Below, piece after piece: positions 27,382 through 37,117 of a stretch of 64,000 nucleotides of DNA; positions within the stretch are counted from its first letter, which is position 1; each line of letters starts with the position of its first letter. The position numbers and the translations under genes are program-made. The notes under the pieces are model-generated. The model searched no databases. It was not told the DNA's origin and saw only the letters and a list, made by a program, of their open reading frames with translations. The stretch is from Synechococcus sp. CBW1002 (GTDB lineage Bacteria; Cyanobacteriota; Cyanobacteriia; PCC-6307; Cyanobiaceae): the NCBI RefSeq assembly GCF_015840915.1, contig NZ_CP060398.1, positions 3,038,001 through 3,102,000 on the forward strand, written 5' to 3'.

Positions 27382-28839
27382 TCAGTTCCAGCTCTCCCGC
27401 TCCAGACACGGCAACAGCCGTTCCAGGGCCACGCCCCGACTCGCCTTGAGCAGCACCACATCGCCGGCGTTGATCCAGCCCCGTAGCGGATCCATCGCTT
27501 CAATCGCCTCAGAGACGCGCGCCAGCCTGGGCAGAGACCGTGCCGCTTCGAGCATGGCCTCGCCTTCCGCGCCACCATCCACGATCACCAGTCCATCCAA
27601 TCCCAGGGCCGCGGCGCGTTCGGCCACCTGACGGTGGAGGTCCAGGCTGCGATCACCCAGCTCCAGCATCGTGCCGAGCACGGCGAACCGGCGTCCCGGT
27701 TGGGATGCCAGCAGCTCCAGGGCCGCCAGTACCGCCTCCGGCGAGGCGTTGTAGGTCTCATCCAGCACGGTGAGGCCACCCATCTGCCGCCGCCGGTTGC
27801 GGCCGCCGGGCACGTCCACCTCCAGAGCCGTGAGGGCCTGGGGTGCCACGCCCAGCCGATCGGCGACGGCCAGAGCCAGCAACAGGTTTCGGGCGTTGTG
27901 TTGTCCCTCCAGGGGCAGGCTCACCGACTCGATCCGGCCGTTGTGGTGCACCTCCAGGCGTCTGCCATCGTCGCTGAGATGACCGATCCAATCAGCGGGT
28001 GGAAGCGTGTCTGAGGCTGGATCGTTGCTGAGGGCCACCCGCCAGACCTCTCCCGACCAGACCCTGGCCAGGGCCGTCTCCAGCAGCGGATCCCCCGCCG
28101 GAATCACCAGCAGGCCGTCGGGTTTGAGGCCGAGGCAGATTTCACACTTGGCCTGGGCGATCGCCTCCCGGCTGCCGAGGCGGCCGATGTGGGCCGTGCC
28201 GATGTTGGTGATCACGCTCACATCCGGAGCCGCGCACTGGCTGAGCCGCTCGATCTCGCCCAGGCCGCGCATGCCCATTTCCACCACCAGGGCGGCGGTG
28301 GACGTGCGGGCCTTGAGCAGGGTGAGGGGCACGCCGATGTCGTTGTTCTCGTTGCCGCTGCTCGCCACCACCGGCCCCAAGGAGTCCAGGCAAGCGCGGA
28401 TCAGCTCCCGGGTGGTGGTCTTGCCGGCTGAGCCGGTCACGGCCACCACGGGAGCCCGCAGTTGGTCGCGCCAGAGCCTTCCCAGCTGCTGATAAGCCAG
28501 CAGCGTGTCCGGCACGAGCCAGAGCGGGCGGCCGAGGTCGGCCATTTGCTGCTGCTGGGCTTCCGTGAGCCGATCGGCCTGGGCGATCGCTGCCGCAGCA
28601 CCGCCGCCGGCCAGGGCCTGCTCCAGGAAGGCATGGCCATCGAAGGTCTCTCCCACCAGGGGCACGAACAGATCTCCCGGTTGGAGGCGGCGGCTGTCGG
28701 TGCAGATGGCATCGGGTTCGATACGCAGCTCCGTGCGCAGCTCCGTCAGCCCTGCCCCGGGCTGGACGTCCTGATGCTCCGCTGCTGCCCGCAGGGGCGC
28801 GCCCCAGAGCTCCTCCAGTTCATTCAGGCGGATCGCCAT
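27382..28839 (-). CDS. murF: UDP-N-acetylmuramoyl-tripeptide--D-alanyl-D-alanine ligase
   Basis: A 485-residue Mur ligase adding D-Ala-D-Ala to the UDP-MurNAc-tripeptide, the last cytoplasmic step of the peptidoglycan precursor. The ATP-binding loop VAVTGSAGKTTTRELI, the central block VVEMGMRGLGEIERLS, and VLDETYNASPEAVLAAL are typical of MurF. ATG 28839 begins family-like sequence ([13 protein letters not shown]). It overlaps the end of the upstream hypothetical gene by 16 bases, which points to coupled translation. Confidence 0.94.
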   Translation of the reverse strand: MAIRLNELEELWGAPLRAAAEHQDVQPGAGLTELRTELRIEPDAICTDSRRLQPGDLFVPLVGETFDGHAFLEQALAGGGAAAAIAQADRLTEAQQQQMADLGRPLWLVPDTLLAYQQLGRLWRDQLRAPVVAVTGSAGKTTTRELIRACLDSLGPVVASSGNENNDIGVPLTLLKARTSTAALVVEMGMRGLGEIERLSQCAAPDVSVITNIGTAHIGRLGSREAIAQAKCEICLGLKPDGLLVIPAGDPLLETALARVWSGEVWRVALSNDPASDTLPPADWIGHLSDDGRRLEVHHNGRIESVSLPLEGQHNARNLLLALAVADRLGVAPQALTALEVDVPGGRNRRRQMGGLTVLDETYNASPEAVLAALELLASQPGRRFAVLGTMLELGDRSLDLHRQVAERAAALGLDGLVIVDGGAEGEAMLEAARSLPRLARVSEAIEAMDPLRGWINAGDVVLLKASRGVALERLLPCLERESWN

Positions 28840-29708
28840 GGGGGCAGCAGGCCAGGATCGAGCAGGATCATGCCGGATCCGAGCCTTGCGGAGTGCCCCA
28901 GCAGGCGCCCATGGATGTCGCGCAGCTCCAGGCGTTCGAACCCCTGGCTCTGGGCGCGCTCCCACCAGCGCTCGGCCAGCTGTTGCCGTTGTTCCGGCCG
29001 AAGCAGGCTGTAGGGCGCATCCAGCCGCAGGATCACGCTGCCGAGTTTCGGCTGCTCGATCAGCTCCAGCCAGGTGGCCGGTCCTTCGATCAGACCGTCG
29101 CCATCGGCGATGTAGCCGCTGTCCGCCTGACTGGCCGTGGTCGGGGTGTCCCTGGTCGAGGTGTCCGTGGGCTGCGGGTCAGCGGATCCGGTGATGTCCT
29201 CCGATTGGGGCAGCGCTTGATCCATGCCGCTGGCTGTTGCTGTCCCCTTGGCGGTCTTGATCGTCCCGCTGTCCTGCTCAAGCGTCGCGCTGCCCTGCTG
29301 GCTGTTTGTGTTGCGCTCGCTCGGGGGCAGCTGGGCTTGGGTGCCTGGGCTTTCAGCACCACTGGCCAGCGGGGTGCTGTCGATCACCCCCTGGGCAGCA
29401 GGAGTCGGAGACGCTGCTGGGCGGCGCTGCAGAGTCCAGACCAGCAGACCGCTGAGCGTCAGCGTCACCGCCAGAACCAGCGGCCAGAACAGGGGCGCAA
29501 GGTCGCGGGGCCAGGGCCCCGGTCGCGGCAGATCGCCGCTGTTGTTGCGCCTCAAGAGCTCCCGGGCCAACAGCCGCAGGCTGGCCGCAAGGGCGGTCAG
29601 GTCGCGGCCCAGCAGCCGCCACGGACTTTCGTAGACAACCGGCAGGGGGGAGGTGTTGGCGGGGCGAGACTCCAGGGTGACCGGTTCGCCCCGTTCCCAT
29701 TCACCCAT
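28824..29708 (-). CDS. single-pass membrane protein of unknown function between glgA and murF
   Basis: A 294-residue protein. A soluble N-terminal part (about 1-75) is followed by one transmembrane helix ([23 protein letters not shown]), a long Ser/Thr/Gln/Asp-rich low-complexity stretch (about 105-210), and a folded C-terminal part (about 215-294, with [20 protein letters not shown] and [15 protein letters not shown]). I do not recognise the family. Its start overlaps the end of glgA by 8 bases and its end overlaps the start of murF by 16 bases, so all three are probably translated from one message. Confidence 0.72.
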   Translation of the reverse strand: MGEWERGEPVTLESRPANTSPLPVVYESPWRLLGRDLTALAASLRLLARELLRRNNSGDLPRPGPWPRDLAPLFWPLVLAVTLTLSGLLVWTLQRRPAASPTPAAQGVIDSTPLASGAESPGTQAQLPPSERNTNSQQGSATLEQDSGTIKTAKGTATASGMDQALPQSEDITGSADPQPTDTSTRDTPTTASQADSGYIADGDGLIEGPATWLELIEQPKLGSVILRLDAPYSLLRPEQRQQLAERWWERAQSQGFERLELRDIHGRLLGHSARLGSGMILLDPGLLPPWRSA

Positions 29709-31242
29709 TGAGGCGGCGGCGCAGCAGGTTGAGCGGATTGCGGCTGCCACGCCCTTCCTGACTCAGGGAGGCATCCGGAGCGGGTGCCTGGCCACCCCGC
29801 AGACTGGGATCGGCATCCTGGCCCTGGGAGAAGCGCTCCACGTCCTCCGCCAGGGGGGTGGGTTCCTTGACGCCGCAGACATCGCGGTACATGACGTCGT
29901 ATTCGAGGGCGGAGCGGCTCCAGCTCATGTCCTGGGTCATGCCGCGGCGCTGCAACTCCTCCCAGCTGCTCTGGTGGCGGTAGGCCTCCCAGGAGCGCAC
30001 GATCGAGGTGAAGAAGTCGACCGGCTCGTAGCGATCGAAGCAGAAGCCCGTCCCCGTGCCGGCAATCGGATCGTGGGGCGGCACGGTATCCACCAGTCCG
30101 CCGACCCGGCGCACCACCGGCACCGAGCCGTAGCGCATCGCCAGCATCTGGCTGATGCCGCAGGGTTCGAAGCGGCTGGGCATCAGGAAGGCATCGCTGC
30201 CGCCGTAGATCAGCCGTGACAGGGCATCGTCGTAGGTGAGAAACACAGCGAAGCGGCCTGGATGACGGGCCGCCATCTGCCAGAGGCCCGATTCATAGCC
30301 GCGATCGCCGGTGCCGAGCACCACGATCTGGCTGTCGGTGTAGGCGAGCACCCGGTCTGCCACCTGCAGCAGCAGATCCACCCCCTTCTGATCCACCAGC
30401 CGGCTGACCATGCCCATCAGGTAGGTGCGCGGGTTCAGGCTGAGACCCATGCGTTCCTGGAGCGCCCGCTTGTTGCGCGCCCGAGGGCTCAGATCGGCCG
30501 GCGTGAAGGTGGCCGGCAGGGTGGGATCGGTCGCCGGATTCCAGTCTTCCGTGTCGATGCCATTGAGGATGCCGCGCAGCTTGCCGCTGATGTAATTGAG
30601 CAGCCCGTCGAGGTGTTCGCCGTACTGGGGGGTGCGGATCTCAATCGCATAGGTGGGTGAGACGGCATTCACCCGATCGGCATAGAGCAGGGCCGCCGCC
30701 ATGGTGTGATCGCCCTGCATGTACCAGGGGCACCAGGTCATCCGCTCCAGCTTCCAGCGCCAGGGACCCTGGTACTTGAGGTTGTGGATGGTGAAGACCG
30801 TGCTGATCTCGGGGTCCTGATGCATCCACACCGGGATCATGCCGGTGTGCCAATCGTGGCAGTGCAGCACCTGCGGCTTCCAACCGCCGTTCCAGGCGAA
30901 TTCTGCGGTGGCGCTGGCGAAGAAGGTGAAGCGCCAATCCTCATCCTCACCGCCATAGATCCGCTCCGGATCGAACACCGGATGACCCACCAGATAGATC
31001 GGCAGCCCGTTGGTGGGGTGGCGGGTTTCAAACACCGAGAAATCGGTGCCCATCGTGTGTCCACGCCAGATCGGTTCGTCTGGAATTGACAGAAGACTCC
31101 AGAGCTTGCCGTAACCCGGCATGATGATACGCACGTCATGGCCAAGCGCAGCCAGGGCAGGGGACAGGGAGCCCACTACGTCCCCCATGCCGCCCACTTT
31201 GATCATGGGCGCGCATTCTGCGGCGGCGAACAACACCCGCAT
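29701..31242 (-). CDS. glgA: glycogen (starch) synthase, GT5 family
   Basis: A 513-residue ADP-glucose-dependent alpha-1,4-glucan synthase for storage glycogen. The N-terminal ADP-glucose site is [16 protein letters not shown], a cyanobacterial form of KTGGL. Also visible are [29 protein letters not shown] and the C-terminal [23 protein letters not shown] with the catalytic glutamate of GT-B enzymes. The last 35 residues (from about 478) are a variable charged tail. The gene is followed, with overlap, by an unknown membrane protein and murF. Confidence 0.94.
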   Translation of the reverse strand: MRVLFAAAECAPMIKVGGMGDVVGSLSPALAALGHDVRIIMPGYGKLWSLLSIPDEPIWRGHTMGTDFSVFETRHPTNGLPIYLVGHPVFDPERIYGGEDEDWRFTFFASATAEFAWNGGWKPQVLHCHDWHTGMIPVWMHQDPEISTVFTIHNLKYQGPWRWKLERMTWCPWYMQGDHTMAAALLYADRVNAVSPTYAIEIRTPQYGEHLDGLLNYISGKLRGILNGIDTEDWNPATDPTLPATFTPADLSPRARNKRALQERMGLSLNPRTYLMGMVSRLVDQKGVDLLLQVADRVLAYTDSQIVVLGTGDRGYESGLWQMAARHPGRFAVFLTYDDALSRLIYGGSDAFLMPSRFEPCGISQMLAMRYGSVPVVRRVGGLVDTVPPHDPIAGTGTGFCFDRYEPVDFFTSIVRSWEAYRHQSSWEELQRRGMTQDMSWSRSALEYDVMYRDVCGVKEPTPLAEDVERFSQGQDADPSLRGGQAPAPDASLSQEGRGSRNPLNLLRRRLNG

Positions 31243-31344
31243 CGAAATCCTGCCAGAGGTGGCGGCATATTACGGGCGCTTTCCACAGAGCCATGCCAAC
31301 GGACTGCCCCGTTCAGCCTGGTCAGTCCTGTCGGCTCGGCACCG

Positions 31345-31995
31345 TCACGGCAGGACCGTGACGGGGGTTCCCAGCTGGACCAGGTTGTACAGCGCCTGCA
31401 CGTGCTCGTCGTACAGGCGAACGCAGCCGTGCGATACCGCCTGCCCGACGCTGGCGCGGTTGGGCGTGCCATGGAAGCCGGCGGTGACGCACCCCTGCAC
31501 CACCAGGTGCTCCTGGCCGTTGAAGCCGCGGCGGCCCTTGCAGTCGCGGTAGAAGCCGATCCAGCGGCTGCCGAGGGGGTTGGCCGGTCCGGGGGGAATC
31601 AGGCGGCCGTTGGCCGGGTGCTGCCAGACCGGATTGGTCCGCAGCTCCATCACCTCGAACCGGCCCACGGGGGTTTCCCAGCCCGGCATGCCGACCGCCA
31701 CCGGAAAGCGCCGGATTTCCTGGCCGTTCTCGAGCACCAGCAGGCGTCGCTGGCGGCGATCCAGCACCAGCTCCCGTCCACCGGGGGCCTCGTCTGAGGC
31801 TGGGGTGGCCACCGCCACGCCCTGCTTGGTGTCAACCAGCTGGCTGCCGGCACTGGTCTGAGTGCTGGCATGGGCGTCAGGAGCGCTCATTCCCGCTGCC
31901 AGCCCCAGGGTGATCAGTCCAGCCAGGGCGGTCTGGCGCAGCCCGCGGCAGATGGGATCCGCCTTTTGGAACGGCTGGAACCGCTTGTCCGGCAT
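31345..31995 (-). CDS. L,D-transpeptidase (YkuD domain), exported
   Basis: A 216-residue protein with a signal sequence (ALAGLITLGLAAGMSAPDAHA, cleaved near residue 43) and a YkuD domain (about 75-216). The catalytic motif is SHGCVRLYDEHV with C191, preceded by the partner histidine of TAGFHGTPNRASVG. Such enzymes form 3-3 crosslinks in peptidoglycan or attach proteins to it, in the periplasm. ATG 31995 is chosen because it starts the signal peptide. It stands alone between menB and glgA, all on the minus strand. Confidence 0.88.
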   Translation of the reverse strand: MPDKRFQPFQKADPICRGLRQTALAGLITLGLAAGMSAPDAHASTQTSAGSQLVDTKQGVAVATPASDEAPGGRELVLDRRQRRLLVLENGQEIRRFPVAVGMPGWETPVGRFEVMELRTNPVWQHPANGRLIPPGPANPLGSRWIGFYRDCKGRRGFNGQEHLVVQGCVTAGFHGTPNRASVGQAVSHGCVRLYDEHVQALYNLVQLGTPVTVLP

Positions 31996-32086
31996 CGGCC
32001 ATGACCACAACAGCGGTTCAGGTAGCGGTTCGGATCGGTGGGCGGGGCGCACGAGCTGGAGCAGATCCGATGGCAGTGATCCACCT

Positions 32087-32917
32087 TCAAGGTAGCCAGG
32101 CTGAGGAGGAGAAGTCGGGCTCGCGTTTTTCAAGGAAGGCATTGCGACCCTCCTGGCCCTCATCGGTTCGGTAGAAGAGATGGGTGGCCTGACCCGCCAG
32201 TTCCTGCAGGCCCGCCAGCCCGTCGGTTTCGGCATTGAAGGCGGCCTTGAGGCAGCGGATCGCCGTGGGGCTGTGGCGCAGCACCTGGCGGGCCCAGCTC
32301 ACTCCCTCGGCCTCCAACTGCTCCAGGGGCACCACCTGATTCACCAACCCCATCGCCAGGGCCTCCTGGGCGTTGTATTGCCTGCAGAGAAACCAGATCT
32401 CGCGGGCCTTGCGTTGCCCCACCACCCGGGCCAGGTAGCCGGCGCCGAAACCGCCGTCGAAGCTGCCGACCCGGGGCCCGGTCTGGCCGAACACCGCGTT
32501 CTCCGCCGCCAGACTCAGATCACAGAGCAGATGCAGCACCTGGCCGCCGCCGATGGCGTAGCCGGCGACCAGGGCAATCACCACCTTGGGCAGGCTGCGG
32601 ATCAGTCGCTGCAGGTCGAGCACATTGAGGCGGGGCAGGCCCGTCTCATCCAGGTAACCGCCGTCACCCCGCACGCTCTGGTCGCCGCCGGCGCAGAAGG
32701 CCCAACCGCCATCGGCCGCCGGACCGGCACCGGTGAACAGCACCACGCCGATGCGGGGGTTGTCGCGCACCCGCGAAAAGGCGTCGCAGAGCTCCTGCAC
32801 CGTGCGGGGCCGGAAGGCGTTGCGTTTATGGGGACGATCAATCGTGATGCGGGCGATTCCCTCCTCACTGATCTCGAAGCGGATGTCCTCGTACGACCCG
32901 GTGCTCTGCCAGATCAC
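32087..32917 (-). CDS. menB: 1,4-dihydroxy-2-naphthoyl-CoA synthase
   Basis: A 276-residue crotonase-fold enzyme closing the naphthoate ring in phylloquinone (vitamin K1) synthesis, the PSI quinone. Signature segments: [45 protein letters not shown] and [17 protein letters not shown]. The start is inferred as GTG 32917 ([15 protein letters not shown]), 17 bases after the menD stop; codons upstream belong to menD in another frame. The menD-menB order suggests one operon. Confidence 0.93.
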   Translation of the reverse strand: MIWQSTGSYEDIRFEISEEGIARITIDRPHKRNAFRPRTVQELCDAFSRVRDNPRIGVVLFTGAGPAADGGWAFCAGGDQSVRGDGGYLDETGLPRLNVLDLQRLIRSLPKVVIALVAGYAIGGGQVLHLLCDLSLAAENAVFGQTGPRVGSFDGGFGAGYLARVVGQRKAREIWFLCRQYNAQEALAMGLVNQVVPLEQLEAEGVSWARQVLRHSPTAIRCLKAAFNAETDGLAGLQELAGQATHLFYRTDEGQEGRNAFLEKREPDFSSSAWLP

Positions 32918-32934
32918 CGGCTGGGGGGGCGTGC

Positions 32935-34848
32935 TCAAGAGGGATCGGGTCGTGCTGCCGCCATTGTGCGCAAGTGCTGGCGCCGGCTGGCATCGGCGCG
33001 GCGGTCGGTCCGCAGCCGCACCAGGGCCATCGGGAGTTGAAGGGCCCAGGCCAGGGTTTCCTCCAGGGTGCTCCAACTGTTGATCGAACGGGCCGGGACT
33101 CCGTGGGCGGCGGCCAGGGCACAAGGATCGACCGCCTGCGGCATGGCGAACAGACGCTCGAAATCGACCAGTGCCTCGTCGCTGGGTCGAATCGAGAGCT
33201 GCTCGAAGATGCCGCCGCCGCCGTTGTCGATCAGCAGCACCGTGAGCCGGCCGCGCAGCTGCTGCTGCCAGAGCCAGCCGTTGCAGTCGTGCAGCAGGGC
33301 CAGATCACCGCAGACCAGCACCGCCGCCCCCAGGGCTTCGGCGATGCCGCAGGCGAGCGAGAGGGTGCCGTCGATGCCGGAGGCGCCGCGGAAGGAGAAC
33401 ACGGGGCGGTGCGGGGCGCATGATGACCCGAAGCTCTCCCAGTCCCGCACGGGGCTGCTGTTGGCCAGAAGCAGCGGCAGATCGGCCGGCAGCCGCTGAC
33501 TCAACCATCGGGCCAGGCCCGGTTCGTTGAGCCCGGCGGAAGGGTCTGGCTGCAGCTTCTGATCCAGCCACGTCTGCATCGCCTGTTCTGCCTGGTGCCA
33601 TTGCCTCCCCAGGGCCAGGCAGTCGGGCGCCGGGGAGCCCGATCGCCAGGCCGGTGGGGCGGAGGCCAGCCAGGAGACCAACCCCCCATCCCACTGCAGG
33701 GCTCCGGTGCCGAGCGGATCCAGGGGCCGTGGTTCCGCTTCGCTGATCAGTACCTGCCGCTGGTGGCCAGTGCCCAGCCACTGCTGCAACCGTCGGCTGG
33801 CCGGCAGTGGACCCAGCCGCAGCACCTGCAAGGGCTGCCCTTGAGGGCTGGCCAGATCGGTCGGGCCCAGCAGCAGGTCGGGGTGGCACAACAGCAGGTC
33901 GTAGCTGCAGATCAGTTCCAGACCAGGACAGCCACGCAGGCTGGAGAGCGCATCGGCCAGCACCGGCCAGCCGCTGCGCCGTTGCCACTGGCGCAGGGCC
34001 TCCAGGAAGGCAGGAAAGGCTGCCATCGGCCCGCGCCAGGGTCCCGCCACCACCACTCCGGGGAGGTCGGGATCCAGGTGGGGTGCATCGCCAGGTGAAC
34101 CGGCCAAAGGGCTGGAGTGGGTGGCCGCTGGCTGGGCAGGTTGTCCTAAGGGCTCGGCACGTTGCCTGACGGGCTGATCAGGAGGCTCAGGATTGAACGG
34201 GTGTGCAACGGATGGATCGAGGAGCTCTGAAGACGCTCGATTGGGTGTTTCTGGAAGGCTTGCCGCCGCCAGAGCCAGCAGGTCGGTGGCGTTGCCGTGC
34301 AGGGGTTCGCTGAAGGGCAGATTCAGATGCACCGGTCCTGATGGAGCAGGGGATCCGGCGGTGGCGGCCATGGCCTGCCACGCCAGGTTGCGCAGCGATG
34401 TCTCGCTGGCATCGGCCAGTCCCTCGGGCGGGCCTTCTCCATACCAGCGGCAGTTGGCCCGCAGGAAGTCCTGCTGGTTCACGGTCTGATTGGCACCGCA
34501 TCCCTTCAGGGCGAGGGGCCGGTCGGCCGTGAGCAGCAGCAGGGGGATGGCGCCGTAGTCGGCCTCCACCACGGCCGGCAGCAGATTCGCCACCGCCGTG
34601 CCGGAGGTGGTGACCACCGCGGCGGCCCGACCCTCGGCACGACCTAATCCGAGGGCGAAGAAGGCTGCCGAGCGCTCGTCGATCGCGGTGTGCAGCCACA
34701 GGCCCCGTTGCTGTTGCAGCCCTGCGGCCACTGCCAGAGGACCGGAGCGGCTGCCGGGACACAACACCAGATGCTGCAGGCCAGCGCTCTGCAGCTCCGC
34801 CAGCAGGGTGAGGGCCGCCTGCAGGTTGCGCTGGGCCGCGGCCGCCAC
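32935..34848 (-). CDS. menD: SEPHCHC synthase (menaquinone/phylloquinone biosynthesis)
   Basis: A 637-residue thiamine-diphosphate enzyme joining isochorismate and 2-oxoglutarate. Key parts are [30 protein letters not shown] with the ThDP glutamate, and the C-terminal ThDP-Mg region [16 protein letters not shown] and [14 protein letters not shown]. It is longer than many MenD proteins because of a Pro/Gln/Ser-rich insertion at about residues 200-263, between the N-terminal and middle domains. The start is GTG 34848. It is divergent from lepB with 69 bases between them. Confidence 0.93.
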   Translation of the reverse strand: MAAAAQRNLQAALTLLAELQSAGLQHLVLCPGSRSGPLAVAAGLQQQRGLWLHTAIDERSAAFFALGLGRAEGRAAAVVTTSGTAVANLLPAVVEADYGAIPLLLLTADRPLALKGCGANQTVNQQDFLRANCRWYGEGPPEGLADASETSLRNLAWQAMAATAGSPAPSGPVHLNLPFSEPLHGNATDLLALAAASLPETPNRASSELLDPSVAHPFNPEPPDQPVRQRAEPLGQPAQPAATHSSPLAGSPGDAPHLDPDLPGVVVAGPWRGPMAAFPAFLEALRQWQRRSGWPVLADALSSLRGCPGLELICSYDLLLCHPDLLLGPTDLASPQGQPLQVLRLGPLPASRRLQQWLGTGHQRQVLISEAEPRPLDPLGTGALQWDGGLVSWLASAPPAWRSGSPAPDCLALGRQWHQAEQAMQTWLDQKLQPDPSAGLNEPGLARWLSQRLPADLPLLLANSSPVRDWESFGSSCAPHRPVFSFRGASGIDGTLSLACGIAEALGAAVLVCGDLALLHDCNGWLWQQQLRGRLTVLLIDNGGGGIFEQLSIRPSDEALVDFERLFAMPQAVDPCALAAAHGVPARSINSWSTLEETLAWALQLPMALVRLRTDRRADASRRQHLRTMAAARPDPS

Positions 34849-34917
34849 TGGCGTTGCCTCCGTTGGTCAAGATGGGCCGATCATCCTCACCGGCCGGCCC
34901 GCCCCCGAATTCTCGCG

Positions 34918-35541
34918 ATGCCGAGCAACGAGTCCACCTCCCCGATGGCAGCCGAGGGCGCGAGCTGGTGGCAGGCCGTGCGGCGCCAGTTGCAGTCGCT
35001 GCTGCTGTGGCTGGTGCTGGCCCTGCTGCTGCGTTGGTGGGTGCTGGAACCGCGCTGGATTCCCTCCGGCTCGATGCTGCCCACCCTGCAGCTGGAGGAT
35101 CGGGTGCTGGTGGAGAAGCTGCGCGCCCGGCTGGATCTGCCCCTGCCCCTGGGCACGATCGTGGTATTCCATCCCCCCAGCCCTCTGATCGCGGCGGGTT
35201 ATGACCCCAGGGCTGCCCTGATCAAGCGGATCGTGGCCGAACCTGGCGATCGGGTGGAGGTGCGGCAGGGCCGCCTCTGGCGCAACGGCGAACCCGTTTC
35301 CCTCGATTGGGCTCCTGAGCTGATCGATTACGACCTGGAACCCCTCACCGTGCCTGCGGGACATCATTTCGTGCTGGGCGATAACCGCAACAGCAGCCTC
35401 GATTCCCACCTCTGGGGAAGCTTGCCGGATGACTGCCTGATCGGCTCGGCCCTGTGGCGTTACTGGCCGTTGCAACGCTTCGGATCGTTGCCGCGATTGC
35501 CGTCCGCTGATCTCGATGGTGCTACCGAACACTTGGGTTAG
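34918..35541 (+). CDS. lepB: signal peptidase I
   Basis: A 207-residue membrane-bound serine protease that removes signal peptides from exported proteins. One N-terminal transmembrane helix (LLLWLVLALLLRWWVLE, about 28-44) is followed by box B PSGSMLPTL with catalytic S52, box D ALIKRIVAEPGDRVEV with catalytic K103, and box E FVLGDNRNSSLDSH. The length fits the short cyanobacterial and Gram-positive types. ATG 34918 is the first start in frame after a Pro/Arg-rich lead that does not look coding. Confidence 0.93.
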   Translation: MPSNESTSPMAAEGASWWQAVRRQLQSLLLWLVLALLLRWWVLEPRWIPSGSMLPTLQLEDRVLVEKLRARLDLPLPLGTIVVFHPPSPLIAAGYDPRAALIKRIVAEPGDRVEVRQGRLWRNGEPVSLDWAPELIDYDLEPLTVPAGHHFVLGDNRNSSLDSHLWGSLPDDCLIGSALWRYWPLQRFGSLPRLPSADLDGATEHLG

Positions 35542-35575
35542 GGTGCAGGCGTGTTCCAGAGCACCCCGGAGGGAG

Positions 35576-35935
35576 ATGTTCAACCCGGAGTTCCTGAAGA
35601 CCGATACCGAAGCGATCAGCAGCAATTCGCTGATTCAGTACCTGCAGGAACAATCCCCGGATGTGCTCCAGCGCGTGGCGCGCTCGGCCAGCCCGGATAT
35701 GCAGGAAATCATTCGCCACAATGTGCAGGGTCTGCTCGGAATGTTGCCGGGTGAACAGTTTGAGGTGAAGATCCAGGCCAGCCGTGACAATCTCGCCGGT
35801 CTTCTGGCCTCCGCGATGATGACGGGCTATTTCCTTCGCCAGATGGAGCAGCGCATGGAACTGGATTCCTCCCTGATCGGCATCGGCGGCCTTGACGACG
35901 ACGACGAAGCCTGCCCAGGCGAACTGAAGCTCTGA
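35576..35935 (+). CDS. DUF760 family protein
   Basis: A 119-residue cyanobacterial/plastid family protein. The conserved core is SLIQYLQEQSPDVLQRVARS, then EIIRHNVQGLLGMLP and LAGLLASAMMTGYFLRQMEQ. The C-terminus is acidic (GGLDDDDEACPGELKL). The function is not established; plant DUF760 proteins are chloroplast-targeted, and one is reported to act in light-dependent enzyme turnover. A strong Shine-Dalgarno sequence (GGAGGGAG) precedes ATG 35576. It follows lepB by 34 bases. Confidence 0.85.
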   Translation: MFNPEFLKTDTEAISSNSLIQYLQEQSPDVLQRVARSASPDMQEIIRHNVQGLLGMLPGEQFEVKIQASRDNLAGLLASAMMTGYFLRQMEQRMELDSSLIGIGGLDDDDEACPGELKL

Positions 35936-35945
35936 ACTGACAGTT

Positions 35946-35967
35946 CTGATCCCAGATCAGGGATTTT
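35946..35967 (+). terminator. candidate terminator between convergent genes
   Basis: A short hairpin, CTGATC (35946-35951), 3-base loop, GATCAG (35955-35960), followed by GGATTTTC on the plus strand. It lies between the DUF760 stop and the DUF4336 stop, whose last codons it overlaps. The stem is only 6 bases. Confidence 0.4.
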
Positions 35968-37117
35968 CTGGAACCAGCCCCAGGCGCAGCAATTGCCGGT
36001 CGATGCTGGCGAGCACTTCCCATCCGCCGCTATCCGGTGCCCAGCTGCGCTGCTCAATCTGGCTGGCCAATCCTTCCAGATCGGAGCCGTGGCAGGGCAC
36101 CGGGGCGTCGTAGTGGGCAGGGATCAACCACCGCATCTCGCCCCAGCGGCCCAGCTGGACCAGCCAGTCCACCAGCGCCTGACGGCAGCGCGGAAATACC
36201 AGCCGCTCCAGCACCGGGGCAACCTGCAGGCTCTGGCCGCCCCGCAGGGTCTCGAAGTCCTGCTCCCAGCCCGGCTGCCAGCGGAAGGGATAGAAGCCGA
36301 AGTGGGCCCGCTTCTGGCGAAGACCTGCCGCGAGGCTGTGGCCGAGCACCTGCGCCAGGGGCGGTACGGCCACACTGGCGGGCCTGAGGTAGGACGCGAA
36401 CAGCACCAGCCGCTTCCAGCCGCGCTGCCGCTGGGCCGGGCTGTCGACCAGGGGCTCTTCAGCCCGTTCACGGGCGTGGAAGAGCAGTGGCGTCGGGTCG
36501 GCGTCGAACAGCTGCGGTGGCTGGTCCCCGATGCTCACCAGGGCGTCGGTGATCAGCACGCTGCCGCTGGCGCGGTGCAGGCAGGCCACCTCCTGGAAGG
36601 TTCCCAGACCGAGATTGAGTGGACCGAGGCTGCACCACTCCAGCTCACCGGGATGGGGATAGCCCTCGCTGCCGAGGATGTGGGTGCGCCTGGCAGGAAA
36701 TCCCAGCCAGCTCAGGGGCAGATTCAGCGGAAAGCTCCACTGACCTGAACTGACCCACACCTGCGCCTTGGGAAAGGCGCGGGCCATGGCCGGAACCGGC
36801 AGTTTGTGCTCGAGGCCGGAGCTGGTGGGCAGCACGATCGTGCAGACCGGTCCGTGGATCTGCTCCAGGGCAGCCAGGTGGCGCCGTACTTCTGGCGTTG
36901 GTGCCACCGGCGCGTAGAGCAGGAGTCCCTGCTGCAGCCGCAGCACCGTCATCCGGATCGGCACGGCCACGTAGTAGATCCCCTGCAGTTGCTCGAAGCT
37001 CCACACCTGATCGGCGATCAGTTCTCGCACCAGGGTGCGACGTTGGCCGTAGGGGTAGAGGGGCAGCAGGGGCCACCAGGGCCAGCGCTGATCTGCCAGA
37101 GACTCAGGAGCCATCAT
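35957..37117 (-). CDS. DUF4336 protein coupled to a metal ABC transporter
   Basis: A 386-residue cyanobacterial/algal protein. Recognisable DUF4336 features are the N-terminal PWWPLLPLYPYGQRRTLVRE, the beta-rich core VLPTSSGLEHKLPVPAMARA, and VLITDALVSIG; the fold is thought to resemble metallo-beta-lactamases. The C-terminus has WLIPAHYDAPVPCHGSDLE, with His and Cys that could hold a metal. Its ATG overlaps the stop of the upstream permease gene as ATGA, so it is translated with a Mn/Zn importer. That context suggests a role in metal use or sensing, which is inference. Confidence 0.8.
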   Translation of the reverse strand: MMAPESLADQRWPWWPLLPLYPYGQRRTLVRELIADQVWSFEQLQGIYYVAVPIRMTVLRLQQGLLLYAPVAPTPEVRRHLAALEQIHGPVCTIVLPTSSGLEHKLPVPAMARAFPKAQVWVSSGQWSFPLNLPLSWLGFPARRTHILGSEGYPHPGELEWCSLGPLNLGLGTFQEVACLHRASGSVLITDALVSIGDQPPQLFDADPTPLLFHARERAEEPLVDSPAQRQRGWKRLVLFASYLRPASVAVPPLAQVLGHSLAAGLRQKRAHFGFYPFRWQPGWEQDFETLRGGQSLQVAPVLERLVFPRCRQALVDWLVQLGRWGEMRWLIPAHYDAPVPCHGSDLEGLASQIEQRSWAPDSGGWEVLASIDRQLLRLGLVPENP

